Assembly: GCA_017467275.1 (NCBI GenBank)
Contig: JAFTSN010000016.1
Location: 1 to 64,000, forward strand
DNA: 64,000 nucleotides
Reading direction: 5' to 3'
From: Clostridia bacterium
GTDB taxonomy: Bacteria; Bacillota; Clostridia; Christensenellales; Borkfalkiaceae
The notes below the pieces were generated by a model. The model was not told the origin of the DNA. It made no database searches and saw only the letters and a list, made by a program, of their open reading frames with translations. Positions within the stretch are counted from its first letter, which is position 1, and each line of letters opens with the position of its first letter. Below, in pieces: positions 34,291-42,712 of this stretch. A program made the translations under genes and the position numbers.

Positions 34291-35406
34291 TTATTCAAGC
34301 TCCAGCTTATCCAACAAGCCCTTTGCCACGTATTCCCAATCCAGCTTTTTGAGATACCCTCTCATAAGTGCGCTCTGACGGGCGTATTCCGCTTTGTCTT
34401 CCGCAATCGTCAGCATTGCTGCCGCCAAGGAATCCGCGTCCTTTGCCTCGCACAAAATACCGATCTTTCCATCGTCCAACTGTTCCACAAGCCCACCCGT
34501 TTTCGTCGCAACGACGGGTACGCCGTGCTCCATCGCAATGGGAATCACGCCTGACTGCGTGGCGTCGAGATAAGGCAGAACGGCGACCGCATTGGGCATG
34601 GAAAAATAAGAGGGAATCTCCTCGTCGGGAATATACTCGTTTACCAAAAGGAAATTCGGTAAATCGCGATAGTCCTCTGCATAGGGAGAGAAATCACCGT
34701 TTGCCGCGATTGTCAAGCTCACGTTCGGATTTTTCGCAGCGACCTTTTTATAAGCCTTTGCTAAAACGCTCAAGCCCTTATACTCGACGATAAATCCGAA
34801 AAAGAGGAAATTCGTCTTGGTTTCGTCCCGTCCGACAATACCGTGTACGGGTTTATCCGTGTTATACGAATCCATTCTGCCGTGGGGCATATAGTGAATG
34901 GTCTTTTTGTCCCGACCGAACTCCCGAACGAGAATCTCCTCAAAAGCCTTGGAGAGAATGATGAGCTCGGGAATGCGGTTATAGTATGCAATACATCTTT
35001 CCCCTCTCCTTTGCTTGACGCCCGAATGAGGGAGCGGATCGTGATTGACCGCCAAAATTCTTTTGGCTTTGACGCATTTTTGCACGTCGTCGTTCCAGCT
35101 ATGATACATCGTGTGAATCACGGCGTCGAATTGGATGCCTTTAAATTTCGTTTTCAGCTCACGCTTGGTCTTTAAAAGGAACTTTGCATACCGAGGAATC
35201 AGATTTTTCACCGAAGTGTGCGTAACAACGTAGAAAATATGTTCCCTGCCGAATTCTTCCTCCCATTTTTCCCTGCCGATCAGCTTATCGGAAAGGACGA
35301 AAAAGACCTCGCATCCGTTCGCTTTCAAGCCCTTTGCAAGTCCAAAAGTGAATGCGGGCCCGCCGCCGTTTGGAATAATCAGGTTAAGCAGTATCTTTTT
35401 TTGCAT
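34291..35406 (-). CDS. Glycosyltransferase family 4 protein
   Basis: This 371-residue GT-B enzyme begins QKKILLNLIIPNGGGPAFTFGLAKGL, the N-terminal acceptor domain. It has a C-terminal donor-binding domain with FFGFIVEYKGLSVLAKAYK and ATQSGVIPIAMEHGVPVVATK (EX7E-like region). ATG at 35406 has AGAGG upstream; the longer frame to 35529 overlaps the previous gene and lacks family similarity. It should add one sugar to the lipid-linked unit. Donor and linkage are unknown. Confidence 0.88.
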   Translation of the reverse strand: MQKKILLNLIIPNGGGPAFTFGLAKGLKANGCEVFFVLSDKLIGREKWEEEFGREHIFYVVTHTSVKNLIPRYAKFLLKTKRELKTKFKGIQFDAVIHTMYHSWNDDVQKCVKAKRILAVNHDPLPHSGVKQRRGERCIAYYNRIPELIILSKAFEEILVREFGRDKKTIHYMPHGRMDSYNTDKPVHGIVGRDETKTNFLFFGFIVEYKGLSVLAKAYKKVAAKNPNVSLTIAANGDFSPYAEDYRDLPNFLLVNEYIPDEEIPSYFSMPNAVAVLPYLDATQSGVIPIAMEHGVPVVATKTGGLVEQLDDGKIGILCEAKDADSLAAAMLTIAEDKAEYARQSALMRGYLKKLDWEYVAKGLLDKLELE

Positions 35407-35419
35407 AGAAAGACCTCTT

Positions 35420-36526
35420 TTATTTGACAAAGAATAAGTAAGGCGTGACGAGCGTCCACTCGGGGCGGAACGCAAGCACAATCGCGCAATAGGCGAACGC
35501 CAACGGCACAAGCACGAGCTTGAACGCATTTTCGTCCTCTCTCCTCTCGTTTACCGCAAGGAACTCGGGCAGGAGAATAAAGCCGAAGAAGTTATAGTAG
35601 GCGTAAATTCTTTCGAGAATAACGGCGCGCATGGATAATACGCTCAAAACCACCGTGGCAAGCTGCAGCCAAATCAATACGTCCCTTTTGAGCGCAACGG
35701 AAGTATCCTCTTGTAAAAGCCGCCTGTCCTTACCCCGCAGGCTGTAAAACATGACGACGAGAATGATAACGGATAAAAGCGCTTTAATGAGCCCCGCGAA
35801 ATAGTTGGAGCTATCGAACTCACTGCCGATATAGTCGGAGTAGCCGATGATTTTTGCCGCCAGATCAAAGAGTCGGTTAAAGAACACAAATCCGAACGCC
35901 CCCGCGGCAAGCGCGAGCGTGATCAGCCATTTTGTGGGCTGAATCCAGCACATGGGTATGAGGAGAAGCGCGAAAAATGCACTGTCGTGGAATAAGCATG
36001 CGACCATAACGGCAATCGCGTAAGCAATATACCTCTTTTTCGATAAAAAATGCTGAACGGCGAAAAGAATCACAGAAATGGCGAGCACCTGTCGCATAGC
36101 GTTCAGCCAAAAGGCGTAATATTGAAAACCGACGAACAGAATGAAGCTGAAAACAACGTCCTTGGAATTTTTATAGATAAAGCTGGATATTGCTGTAAGC
36201 GACCAAACGGAAGTGACGATAATAAGAAGCTGGTGATGAGGCGAAATATAGCCCAAAAGCTTACAGAGTACGTAGAACCCCGGCTCCAATCTGCCCCCGA
36301 AGCCGCTGACCGTGCGGTAGTAATCCCACCCCTTTGCCGCGATTTCCTCATAGTGCTTGCAAAACTGCAAAGTGTCGGCGCCCACGGTTACGTTTCGGAA
36401 TGCGGCAAAGTAAATCAGAACGGCGGCGGAAGCTATGCAAAACAGCTTCTTTTTCCATCCGTCCTCGTTCACCTTGAAATAATAGCCCGACAGCATCGCG
36501 AGCATAATTCCCAAATACAGCAGCAT
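35420..36526 (-). CDS. EpsG-family polysaccharide polymerase (Wzy-like)
   Basis: This 368-residue protein has about ten membrane helices and the EpsG-family pattern, including FRNVTVGADTLQF and the GGRLEPGFYVL segment with the conserved Glu-Pro-Gly-Phe. Such proteins polymerise flipped repeat units at the outer membrane face. It is flanked by two glycosyltransferase genes. Only one polymerase and one flippase are seen in the operon. Confidence 0.87.
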   Translation of the reverse strand: MLLYLGIMLAMLSGYYFKVNEDGWKKKLFCIASAAVLIYFAAFRNVTVGADTLQFCKHYEEIAAKGWDYYRTVSGFGGRLEPGFYVLCKLLGYISPHHQLLIIVTSVWSLTAISSFIYKNSKDVVFSFILFVGFQYYAFWLNAMRQVLAISVILFAVQHFLSKKRYIAYAIAVMVACLFHDSAFFALLLIPMCWIQPTKWLITLALAAGAFGFVFFNRLFDLAAKIIGYSDYIGSEFDSSNYFAGLIKALLSVIILVVMFYSLRGKDRRLLQEDTSVALKRDVLIWLQLATVVLSVLSMRAVILERIYAYYNFFGFILLPEFLAVNERREDENAFKLVLVPLAFAYCAIVLAFRPEWTLVTPYLFFVK

Positions 36527-36546
36527 ACCGCACCGTCCGTTTTTCT

Positions 36547-37656
36547 TTAAAGGTTCTCCGTTTTTTCTTTGAGCGCAGAATAGCGTTTTGCCAAAGAAAT
36601 GCTTTCCTTTTCAATATCAAAACCCGCCGCGCGGACTTGTTCGCTTTCGTCTCCGCGCTCGCGTCCCTTCGTTTGGATAAGCTCTTGCGCCCAACGTTCT
36701 TTCCCCGCTTTCAAAGAAAGATATTTGGTTTCGGGAAGAATGGTGAGCTCTTTCGTCACGCGGTCGGAAACGACGAGGGGCAAGCCCGCCGCCTGCGCCT
36801 CCACCCCCACAACGGGCAAGCCCTCGTAAAGAGAGGGCATTGCAAACACGTCCATTGCCTGATACAGCCGATAGGCGTCCGTCCTCACGCCCGTGAAGAT
36901 TACGCTTTTTTCAAGCCCCTTTTCCTCAACCCTACGCTTACATTCCTCAAGTTGTTCTCCACCGCCCACAAGAAGCAGTTTCGCATTCGGTTCTATCTTA
37001 ATAAGCTCGGAAAAAACGTCGATCAAAAAGAGCTGATTTTTCTGATTGCAGAATCTGCCGATATGCCCGACGACAAAAGCGCTTTCGTCTATGCCGAGCT
37101 CCTGTCTGACCTCTTTCCGCACGCCTTTATCAAAGGCAAATTTCGCCGTGTCGATTGCGTTGTTAATCACGACGTAGGGCTTTTTCTTATACAGATAATC
37201 CCCCGCCAAACGGGAACAGGCGAAGTTCTCCGTCGTGTATTTTTTTCCCAGCCACAAAAGAGGCTTATTGCGTATTTTATGCGTGAGCTTATCGGCGGCG
37301 GCTGCTTGGTGAGAATGCAAAATCCTGCATTGAATTCCCCGCTTTTTCGCCGCCTTAAAATAAAACCACGCCGCGTTTGCCTGATGGCAATGTATGATAT
37401 CGTAGTTCCCCTTTTCCAAAAGCTCGTCGATCTTTTTGAGGTTGCTTTTGAGCTTGGAAAGAGAAAAAATGGGAATACAATACACATTCCCACCGATTTC
37501 CTCTATCTTTTTCACAAAAAAATCGTCCTCGACCGCGCTTACGGCAAAATCGCAATAAATCTTCTCGCGATCCAATCTTAGACAATAATTCATGAGGTAA
37601 TTTTCCACGCCGCCGCAGACGTTCAACGTCGGCAAAACCTGTAAAATTCTTACCAT
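36547..37656 (-). CDS. Glycosyltransferase family 1/4 (EpsF-like)
   Basis: This 369-residue GT-B enzyme begins VRILQVLPTLNVCGGVENYL (acceptor-side loop with GGVE). It has VVGHIGRFCNQKNQLFLIDVF and FAMPSLYEGLPVVGVEAQAAGLPLV, the C-terminal nucleotide-sugar-binding EX7E region. It should transfer a hexose to the growing unit in the cytoplasm. It is followed 20 bases downstream by the polymerase gene. Substrate is unknown. Confidence 0.9.
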   Translation of the reverse strand: MVRILQVLPTLNVCGGVENYLMNYCLRLDREKIYCDFAVSAVEDDFFVKKIEEIGGNVYCIPIFSLSKLKSNLKKIDELLEKGNYDIIHCHQANAAWFYFKAAKKRGIQCRILHSHQAAAADKLTHKIRNKPLLWLGKKYTTENFACSRLAGDYLYKKKPYVVINNAIDTAKFAFDKGVRKEVRQELGIDESAFVVGHIGRFCNQKNQLFLIDVFSELIKIEPNAKLLLVGGGEQLEECKRRVEEKGLEKSVIFTGVRTDAYRLYQAMDVFAMPSLYEGLPVVGVEAQAAGLPLVVSDRVTKELTILPETKYLSLKAGKERWAQELIQTKGRERGDESEQVRAAGFDIEKESISLAKRYSALKEKTENL

Positions 37657-37670
37657 GCTTCTCCTTACGT

Positions 37671-38210
37671 TCAGCGACGTTTTGCGCCCTTAACGTATTT
37701 TTGTTGTGCGAATTTTTTCTCCGCCCATTCGTCTGTGGAACAGACGAGAGCGGCGGGATTCCCCGTCACGACGGAATTGGGGGGGATTTTCCCCCGCACG
37801 ACGCTCCCTGCGCCGATAATACAATTATCTCCGATCTCCGTGCCGGGCGTTATAAAGGAATTTTGCCCGATAAAGCAGTTTTTCCCGATCTTCACCTCTC
37901 GGATAAACATCGACTCATAGACGGGATCCTGCTTGCCGATCGTCACAAGTCCGCATTCGATGGAATAATCGTGAACGAGAATGGTTACTTTGCTCGTTAC
38001 AACCGTCCCCTCGCCGATGGAAATTTTACTCGGATCGGTCGAATCGAATTTGACGTCCCGCGCGACGAATTTTGGTTTGCCATCCAGTTTGACCCCAAGC
38101 TTTTTAAGATATTTTAAGCTCGCCTTTTCATACCATTTCGCACTGACGGCGTATTTAACCGCAAGCATTTTTTTCTGAACGGCCAAAGAAATTTTTCTAA
38201 TTAGATTCAT
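37671..38210 (-). CDS. Left-handed beta-helix acyltransferase (hexapeptide repeat)
   Basis: This 179-residue enzyme of the LacA/NodL-type acyltransferase family has hexapeptide repeats (IGEGTVVTSKVTILVHDY, IGKNCFIGQNSFITPGTEIG, IIGAGSVVRG) and the NPA motif near the end (VVTGNPAALV). It probably O-acetylates a glycan residue with acetyl-CoA. ATG at 38210 overlaps the stop of the upstream glycosyltransferase gene (ATGA). The acceptor is unknown. Confidence 0.87.
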   Translation of the reverse strand: MNLIRKISLAVQKKMLAVKYAVSAKWYEKASLKYLKKLGVKLDGKPKFVARDVKFDSTDPSKISIGEGTVVTSKVTILVHDYSIECGLVTIGKQDPVYESMFIREVKIGKNCFIGQNSFITPGTEIGDNCIIGAGSVVRGKIPPNSVVTGNPAALVCSTDEWAEKKFAQQKYVKGAKRR

Positions 38211-39481
38211 TCCCCTTTTATCTCCTCGAAGCCAAGCGCGGCAAAGCTGCCGTAAATTTCTTCCCAACGGTACTTTTCCTTTGCGAGCTTCTGCCCGTTT
38301 TCGGCTAGCTCGGCAAGCTTTTCTTTATTCCCGATTAGTCCGTTGACGATCATTGCCGTCTCCGCCGCGGAATTTTCAACAAGGAAATGTACGCCGTATT
38401 GGGCGTCGATCCCTTCCGCGCCCACGCTATTCGTCACAACGGGCACGCCCATTGCCATCGCCTCCAAAATCTTGGTTTTTACCCCCGTTCCATAAGCAAT
38501 GGGAGACAAGAACAGCTCACATTTTTTAATCACGGGACGGACGTCCTCGACCATTCCCAAAAATACGATGCGTTCGTTGTTTTTATACGACGCCATAATC
38601 TCGTCGGGGCAGACCCCCAGCACGTAGAGCTTATAGTCAAAATCAAGAGCGGGCAAAATATGCGCCGCGATAAAATGCAAGGAATCGACGTTGGGTGCAA
38701 AGCGCATGTTTCCCAAAAAGGCGATAGCACCTTTTTCCTTTTCGGGGGATTCGCCGCCCGAATAATAATCGTAATCAACGCCCAGACGGACAGTGACCGC
38801 CTTTTCCGCTCCCAAAAGGGCGTTAAATTCCGCCGTTTCCTTTTCCGAGACAAAAATGACGCCGTCGTAGAGCTTACCGTATTTGATCTCCGCGCGGCGC
38901 ACGCGTTTACTCTCCGTCTTCAAAACAAATTGCTTGGATTTGGAGCCCGACAAAATTTTCTTACTGCTGAAGGAAGCATAACCGCCGTAGGTTCCCAAAA
39001 TTTGCGCGTGGTTCTCGTCTGCCGCCGCCTGTCGCAAATAGCGTTTGGAGAGAAGATCGTCGAGATCCAAAATCTTCTTTGCAGGCAGCTTTTTGATCGC
39101 CTTGAAATAGGGCGCGAGGCGCACCATGTCCACGATTACCACCTCAGGCGCCACCTCTTTCGCGTATTTTTTGATCGCGCAGACGTTCCCGCCGCTATAG
39201 TAGAGGGAATTTTGAAGCGCCCAACCGCCGAAAAGGGATCTGAAAAAGAGATTGGTCAGCTTTTTTAAGCCGCCGATCGGTTTTGCAAGCCGCACTTCCT
39301 TGATAAAGTCGGGCTTATCGTCTATGAGCGCGTCCGTTTGACCCGCCTCCAAAAAGGAGTAGACGTATATGTCGTAGCCGTATTTTTCATGCAAGCCCTT
39401 GCAGTAATGATACAGCGACACTTTTCTTCCGCTGTCCGTCGGCCAAAAGAGCCGAGTGGCAACGAGCAGTAATTTCTTCAT
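38207..39481 (-). CDS. Glycosyltransferase family 4, sugar transferase
   Basis: This 424-residue GT-B enzyme begins KLLLVATRLFWPTDSGRKVS. It has GAIAFLGNMRFAPNVDSLHF and SPIAYGTGVKTKILEAMAMG followed by VPVVTNSVGAEGI, the donor-binding region seen in PEP-CTERM/exopolysaccharide glycosyltransferases. The donor is unknown; GDP-heptose is one candidate because the heptose genes lie directly upstream in the operon. A 4-base overlap links it to the acyltransferase gene. Confidence 0.87.
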   Translation of the reverse strand: MKKLLLVATRLFWPTDSGRKVSLYHYCKGLHEKYGYDIYVYSFLEAGQTDALIDDKPDFIKEVRLAKPIGGLKKLTNLFFRSLFGGWALQNSLYYSGGNVCAIKKYAKEVAPEVVIVDMVRLAPYFKAIKKLPAKKILDLDDLLSKRYLRQAAADENHAQILGTYGGYASFSSKKILSGSKSKQFVLKTESKRVRRAEIKYGKLYDGVIFVSEKETAEFNALLGAEKAVTVRLGVDYDYYSGGESPEKEKGAIAFLGNMRFAPNVDSLHFIAAHILPALDFDYKLYVLGVCPDEIMASYKNNERIVFLGMVEDVRPVIKKCELFLSPIAYGTGVKTKILEAMAMGVPVVTNSVGAEGIDAQYGVHFLVENSAAETAMIVNGLIGNKEKLAELAENGQKLAKEKYRWEEIYGSFAALGFEEIKGE

Positions 39482-39493
39482 GCGTACACTCTC

Positions 39494-40132
39494 TTAAGCG
39501 AAAAATTTTTCTTCCAGCATTAAACACAGACAATGATAAACGGGCAAATGCAGTTCTTGTACCATATACGTCTCCGTTTCGGGGGCCTTAATAATGACGT
39601 CTGCAACCTTGGCGAGCTCGCCGCCCTTTTCACCCGTCATTCCGATCACTTTAAGTCCCATCGCGCGCGCCACAACCGTTGCGTTCATGACGTTTTTGGA
39701 ATTGCCCGAGGTGGAGATCCCCCAAAAGACGTCGCCTGCCTTGCCATAGCCGTAGAGCTGTTGAGCATAGGCAAGAAGACCGCCGTTTTCCACGTCGTTA
39801 ATAAACGCGGAGGAGAGACCTTGGTGAGAATCAAGCGCAATCGCGGGAAGCCCACCCTGCAGCCTTTGCGCAAGCTCTTCCCCCCGCACAGGATCGAGTT
39901 CACGGAGCTTTTCCGCAAATTCCAAGGAACATTTTCTCGGAAGCTTGAATCCTTTCATAAGCTCTCCGACAATGTGTTCCGCATCCGCACAGCTTCCGCC
40001 GTTTCCCGCAAGCAACAGCTTATTGCCGTTTTTGAAGCACTCTTCTAAAATCTCGTAAGCTGCCCAAATCGAGTCCTTGCAGGGCTCTAATTGGGGATAG
40101 CGTTTTATCAACAGTTCAATATGCTTATTCAT
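39494..40132 (-). CDS. gmhA: Sedoheptulose 7-phosphate isomerase (GmhA)
   Basis: This 212-residue SIS-domain enzyme isomerises sedoheptulose 7-phosphate to D-glycero-D-manno-heptose 7-phosphate, the first step of the heptose pathway. It has GNGGSCADAEH (phosphate and zinc site), STSGNSKNV, and the QELHLPVYHCLC segment with catalytic His. It differs slightly from Gram-negative GmhA by an insertion around residues 64-90. AGGAG precedes the ATG. It lies between the GT and the hddC-gmhB fusion gene. Confidence 0.92.
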   Translation of the reverse strand: MNKHIELLIKRYPQLEPCKDSIWAAYEILEECFKNGNKLLLAGNGGSCADAEHIVGELMKGFKLPRKCSLEFAEKLRELDPVRGEELAQRLQGGLPAIALDSHQGLSSAFINDVENGGLLAYAQQLYGYGKAGDVFWGISTSGNSKNVMNATVVARAMGLKVIGMTGEKGGELAKVADVIIKAPETETYMVQELHLPVYHCLCLMLEEKFFA

Positions 40133-40144
40133 AGATATTACTCC

Positions 40145-41410
40145 TTATGGTTTACTCAAAATTTCATTCACACAGGCGAGAAGGCTTTCTCCCTCGACGT
40201 CTGCATCTGCGTTTTTACCGATAATCGCCGTTTTCACACCCGCATTTTTGCCGCACAAAACGTCGTTTTCGCCGTCGCCGATCATCCAAGACGAAGCAAG
40301 ATCGACGTTATAATCCTTTGCCGCCTTTAAAAGCATTCCCGCTTTGGGCTTACGGCATTCGCATTCGATTTTATATTCGGGCCGTTCGCCCTCGTAACCC
40401 TTATGCGGGTGGTGGGGACAGAAATACACGGCGTCGAGATACGCGCCCTTTTCGCCGAGCAGAGTCTCCATTTTGTTGTGAATTTCTGCGAGCGCCTCCT
40501 CGCTGACCTCGCCTCGCGCAATCACGGGTTGATTGGTCGTAACAATCGCAAGATAGCCGCTCTCGTTGATTTTCTTTATTGCTTCCGCCACCCCGTCTAA
40601 AAGAGCAAAATCGTCAATACTTGTTAAAAACCCGACGTAACGGTTAATGGTGCCGTCGCGATCTAAAAAGATTGCACGCTGTTTGTTCGAGAGATTTTTC
40701 GCCTGCACCTTGCCCGTCTCGATATCGTCAATGACGGAAAAGAAACGATCGGGGGTACCCATGTCCTTAACGTATTCGGGAGAATCGTAGATAAACAGTT
40801 CGCCCGAGGCGATAAGCGGTTTTAAAACGTCGCGGTCTAAATCGGTCTTTTTCAGCTCCGTGAACGAATCAAGAAGCTTTGCGGAAAGGAAATGCAAGCC
40901 CGCATTTACGCGGTTCCTGTACCACAGCCTTTCGTCCTCTTTATGTAACCAATCGGTTACCTTGCCGTTCTCGTCCGCTTTGATAATCCCGCTGTCATAC
41001 GGGTGGGAATTGGGATGCGTGAACAGCGTGGCAAGACCGCCCTTCGCCTTGTGCGTACGGTAAAATCTGTTGACGTCGATATCAAAAATGACGTCCCCGC
41101 AAAGGAGGAGAAAATCGCCTTCGATTTTATCCTTTAATAAATAAAGCGCGCCCGCCGTGCCAAGCGGCTCCTTTTCCTCGACGTACTCAATATGCACGCC
41201 GAATTTTTCACCGTCGCCGAAATAGTCTTTCACGACGTGACCCAGGTGTCCGATCACAAAAATAAACTCGGTCAAACCCTGCTTTTTCAAGGACTCCGTC
41301 TGATACTGCAATATGGGTTTGCCGAGAATGGGAATCATCGGCTTGGGAACTTCTGAATTGACGCTTGCAATTCTCGTTCCCTTGCCGCCCGCCATAATTA
41401 CGACTTTCAT
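40145..41410 (-). CDS. hddC-gmhB: Fused heptose 1-phosphate guanylyltransferase and heptose 1,7-bisphosphatase (HddC-GmhB)
   Basis: This 421-residue protein has two domains. Residues 1 to about 235 are a nucleotidyltransferase (MAGGKGTRIASVNSEVPKPM; GDVIFDID; VNAGLHF) like HddC, which makes GDP-D-glycero-alpha-D-manno-heptose. Residues 244-421 are a HAD-IIIA phosphatase like GmhB with nucleophile Asp250 and Asp252 (FLDRDGTIN), TTNQ, the zinc-site Cys and His residues (CPHHPH at 331-336, CECRKPKAG near 350) and GDGEND. Thus it should remove the C7 phosphate and then add GMP. Nucleotide choice (GDP rather than ADP) is inferred from HddA next door. It overlaps hddA by one base. Confidence 0.9.
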   Translation of the reverse strand: MKVVIMAGGKGTRIASVNSEVPKPMIPILGKPILQYQTESLKKQGLTEFIFVIGHLGHVVKDYFGDGEKFGVHIEYVEEKEPLGTAGALYLLKDKIEGDFLLLCGDVIFDIDVNRFYRTHKAKGGLATLFTHPNSHPYDSGIIKADENGKVTDWLHKEDERLWYRNRVNAGLHFLSAKLLDSFTELKKTDLDRDVLKPLIASGELFIYDSPEYVKDMGTPDRFFSVIDDIETGKVQAKNLSNKQRAIFLDRDGTINRYVGFLTSIDDFALLDGVAEAIKKINESGYLAIVTTNQPVIARGEVSEEALAEIHNKMETLLGEKGAYLDAVYFCPHHPHKGYEGERPEYKIECECRKPKAGMLLKAAKDYNVDLASSWMIGDGENDVLCGKNAGVKTAIIGKNADADVEGESLLACVNEILSKP

Positions 41411-42423
41411 TATTTTTCCAAAGACCCCGCTTTATCGAAGGTTTCAGGCGCGTAGTAGACCACGCGCGTGCCGCTGTTTTCAAATTCAAAGGGTACGTAG
41501 AGAAGATCTTTCATTGCTTCCATGAGCGCCGCCCGCTTTTCGGGCTGCACGTAGAAAAGCAAGAATCCGCCGCCGCCCGCGCCGAGAAGCTTCCCGCCGA
41601 GGGCACCCGCTTTCAGTCCCTTTTCATAGAGCTCGTCGATCGAGCCCGTGGAAATACGGGAACCCGTCTCTCTCTTCAGTCTCCACGTGTGGTCGAGAAG
41701 TCTGCCGAAATCGTCAAGATCACGGCTCTCCTCCGTCAGCACCTTTTCCGCTTCGCCAACAAGGGAGACCATCTCCTTAAGCTGTGCGGTTTTATCCTTG
41801 ATTGCCGCCGTCGTGGATTTTTGAATCTCGGCGGAAAATCTCGTGAAGCCCGTGAAAAAGAGTACGAGATTGCCGTTCAGGCGCTTCTTTCTTTCGGGAG
41901 AAATGATAATGGGCAGAACGTGATAGCCCTTGGAGGAAAAATCAATACGGTTGAGTCCTCCGAAAGAAGCCGCGATTTGATCCTGCCAGCCGCCCGCCTC
42001 GCCGCAGAGCTCTCTTTCAAGATAGATCGCTTCGTTCGCAAGACGCTTTTTATCGGCATACTTGCCTTTTAAACAATAGAACGCATTCAGCATACCCACC
42101 GCAAACGAGCTGCTCGTGCCAAGTCCCGTCCTTGCAGGAAGATCCGCTTCATACGAGAGACGAAGCTCGTGCATATCGAGCATCTTCATTGCATTGCGGA
42201 TGGCGGGGTGCTGTATCTCGTCGAGCGTGCTCACTCGCTCCGTCTTGGCATACGAAAGCTCCGTCGTATACTCGAAGAAGCGCGGCAGGTGCCGCACCGT
42301 CACATAGCAATACTTATCGAACGTTGTGGAAAGAACTGCGCCGCCGTGTTCGTTAAAGAACGCGGGCATATCCGTGCCGCCGCCGAAAAAGCTCATTCTA
42401 AACGGTGTTTTTGTGATTATCAT
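41410..42423 (-). CDS. hddA: D-glycero-D-manno-heptose 7-phosphate kinase (HddA), GHMP family
   Basis: This 337-residue GHMP kinase begins MIITKTPFRMSFFGGGTDMP, typical of HddA. It has ATP-loop LPARTGLGTSSSFAVG (about 95-110) and GKLLGAGGGGFLLFY near the C-terminus. It phosphorylates D-glycero-D-manno-heptose 7-phosphate at C1, giving the alpha-1,7-bisphosphate that HddC-GmhB then processes. It is the first gene of the glycan operon, downstream of a consensus promoter. With gmhA and the fusion gene the pathway to the activated heptose is complete in this operon. Confidence 0.92.
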   Translation of the reverse strand: MIITKTPFRMSFFGGGTDMPAFFNEHGGAVLSTTFDKYCYVTVRHLPRFFEYTTELSYAKTERVSTLDEIQHPAIRNAMKMLDMHELRLSYEADLPARTGLGTSSSFAVGMLNAFYCLKGKYADKKRLANEAIYLERELCGEAGGWQDQIAASFGGLNRIDFSSKGYHVLPIIISPERKKRLNGNLVLFFTGFTRFSAEIQKSTTAAIKDKTAQLKEMVSLVGEAEKVLTEESRDLDDFGRLLDHTWRLKRETGSRISTGSIDELYEKGLKAGALGGKLLGAGGGGFLLFYVQPEKRAALMEAMKDLLYVPFEFENSGTRVVYYAPETFDKAGSLEK

Positions 42424-42503
42424 TTGTTATCCCTCACCTGCTACCCGTATTTTAATTGTTATCGCGCCAAAATTTCCCTTTTGAGAAAAATCTTAACAAG
42501 GCT

Positions 42504-42532
42504 ATTATAACACTTAATTCTGCCTTTGTCAA
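42504..42532 (-). promoter_or_regulatory. Consensus promoter of the heptose/glycan operon
   Basis: On the minus strand TTGACA (42527-42532) and TATAAT (42504-42509) match consensus exactly with a 17-bp spacer, 80 bases upstream of hddA. The 288 bases between hddA and the SGNH gene hold this promoter and the terminator at 42.67-42.71 kb. Confidence 0.88.
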
Positions 42533-42673
42533 GGGTTTGCCCGCATTATTTCCTCCGATTCCCCTTTCTCCTCTTTTATTATCCGCTTTTCGGGCGCTTT
42601 TCATGCGTTTTTTTAGGCAAAAATAAGGCTTAATTTTCATTTCATTACGGACATGCCCCATCGCTTTTCCGCA

Positions 42674-42712
42674 AAAAAGAAAAGACGCTGGTTACGCGCC
42701 TTCTATCTTTTT
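42674..42712 (-). terminator. Terminator of the SGNH hydrolase gene
   Basis: On the minus strand AAGGCGC and GCGTCTT form a 7-bp stem (one G-T pair) around GTAACCA, followed by TTCTTTTTTG. It starts directly after the stop codon. Confidence 0.75.

Noticed and set aside
38387-39268. A 293-codon plus-strand frame opposite a glycosyltransferase gene
   Set aside because: It is a codon-bias shadow; the minus-strand protein has clear GT-B motifs.
39494-42423. Heptose genes as a source of ADP-heptose, the ALPK1 agonist
   Set aside because: HddA-type kinase and HddC-type transferase mark the GDP-alpha-heptose route; no HldE-like gene is present.
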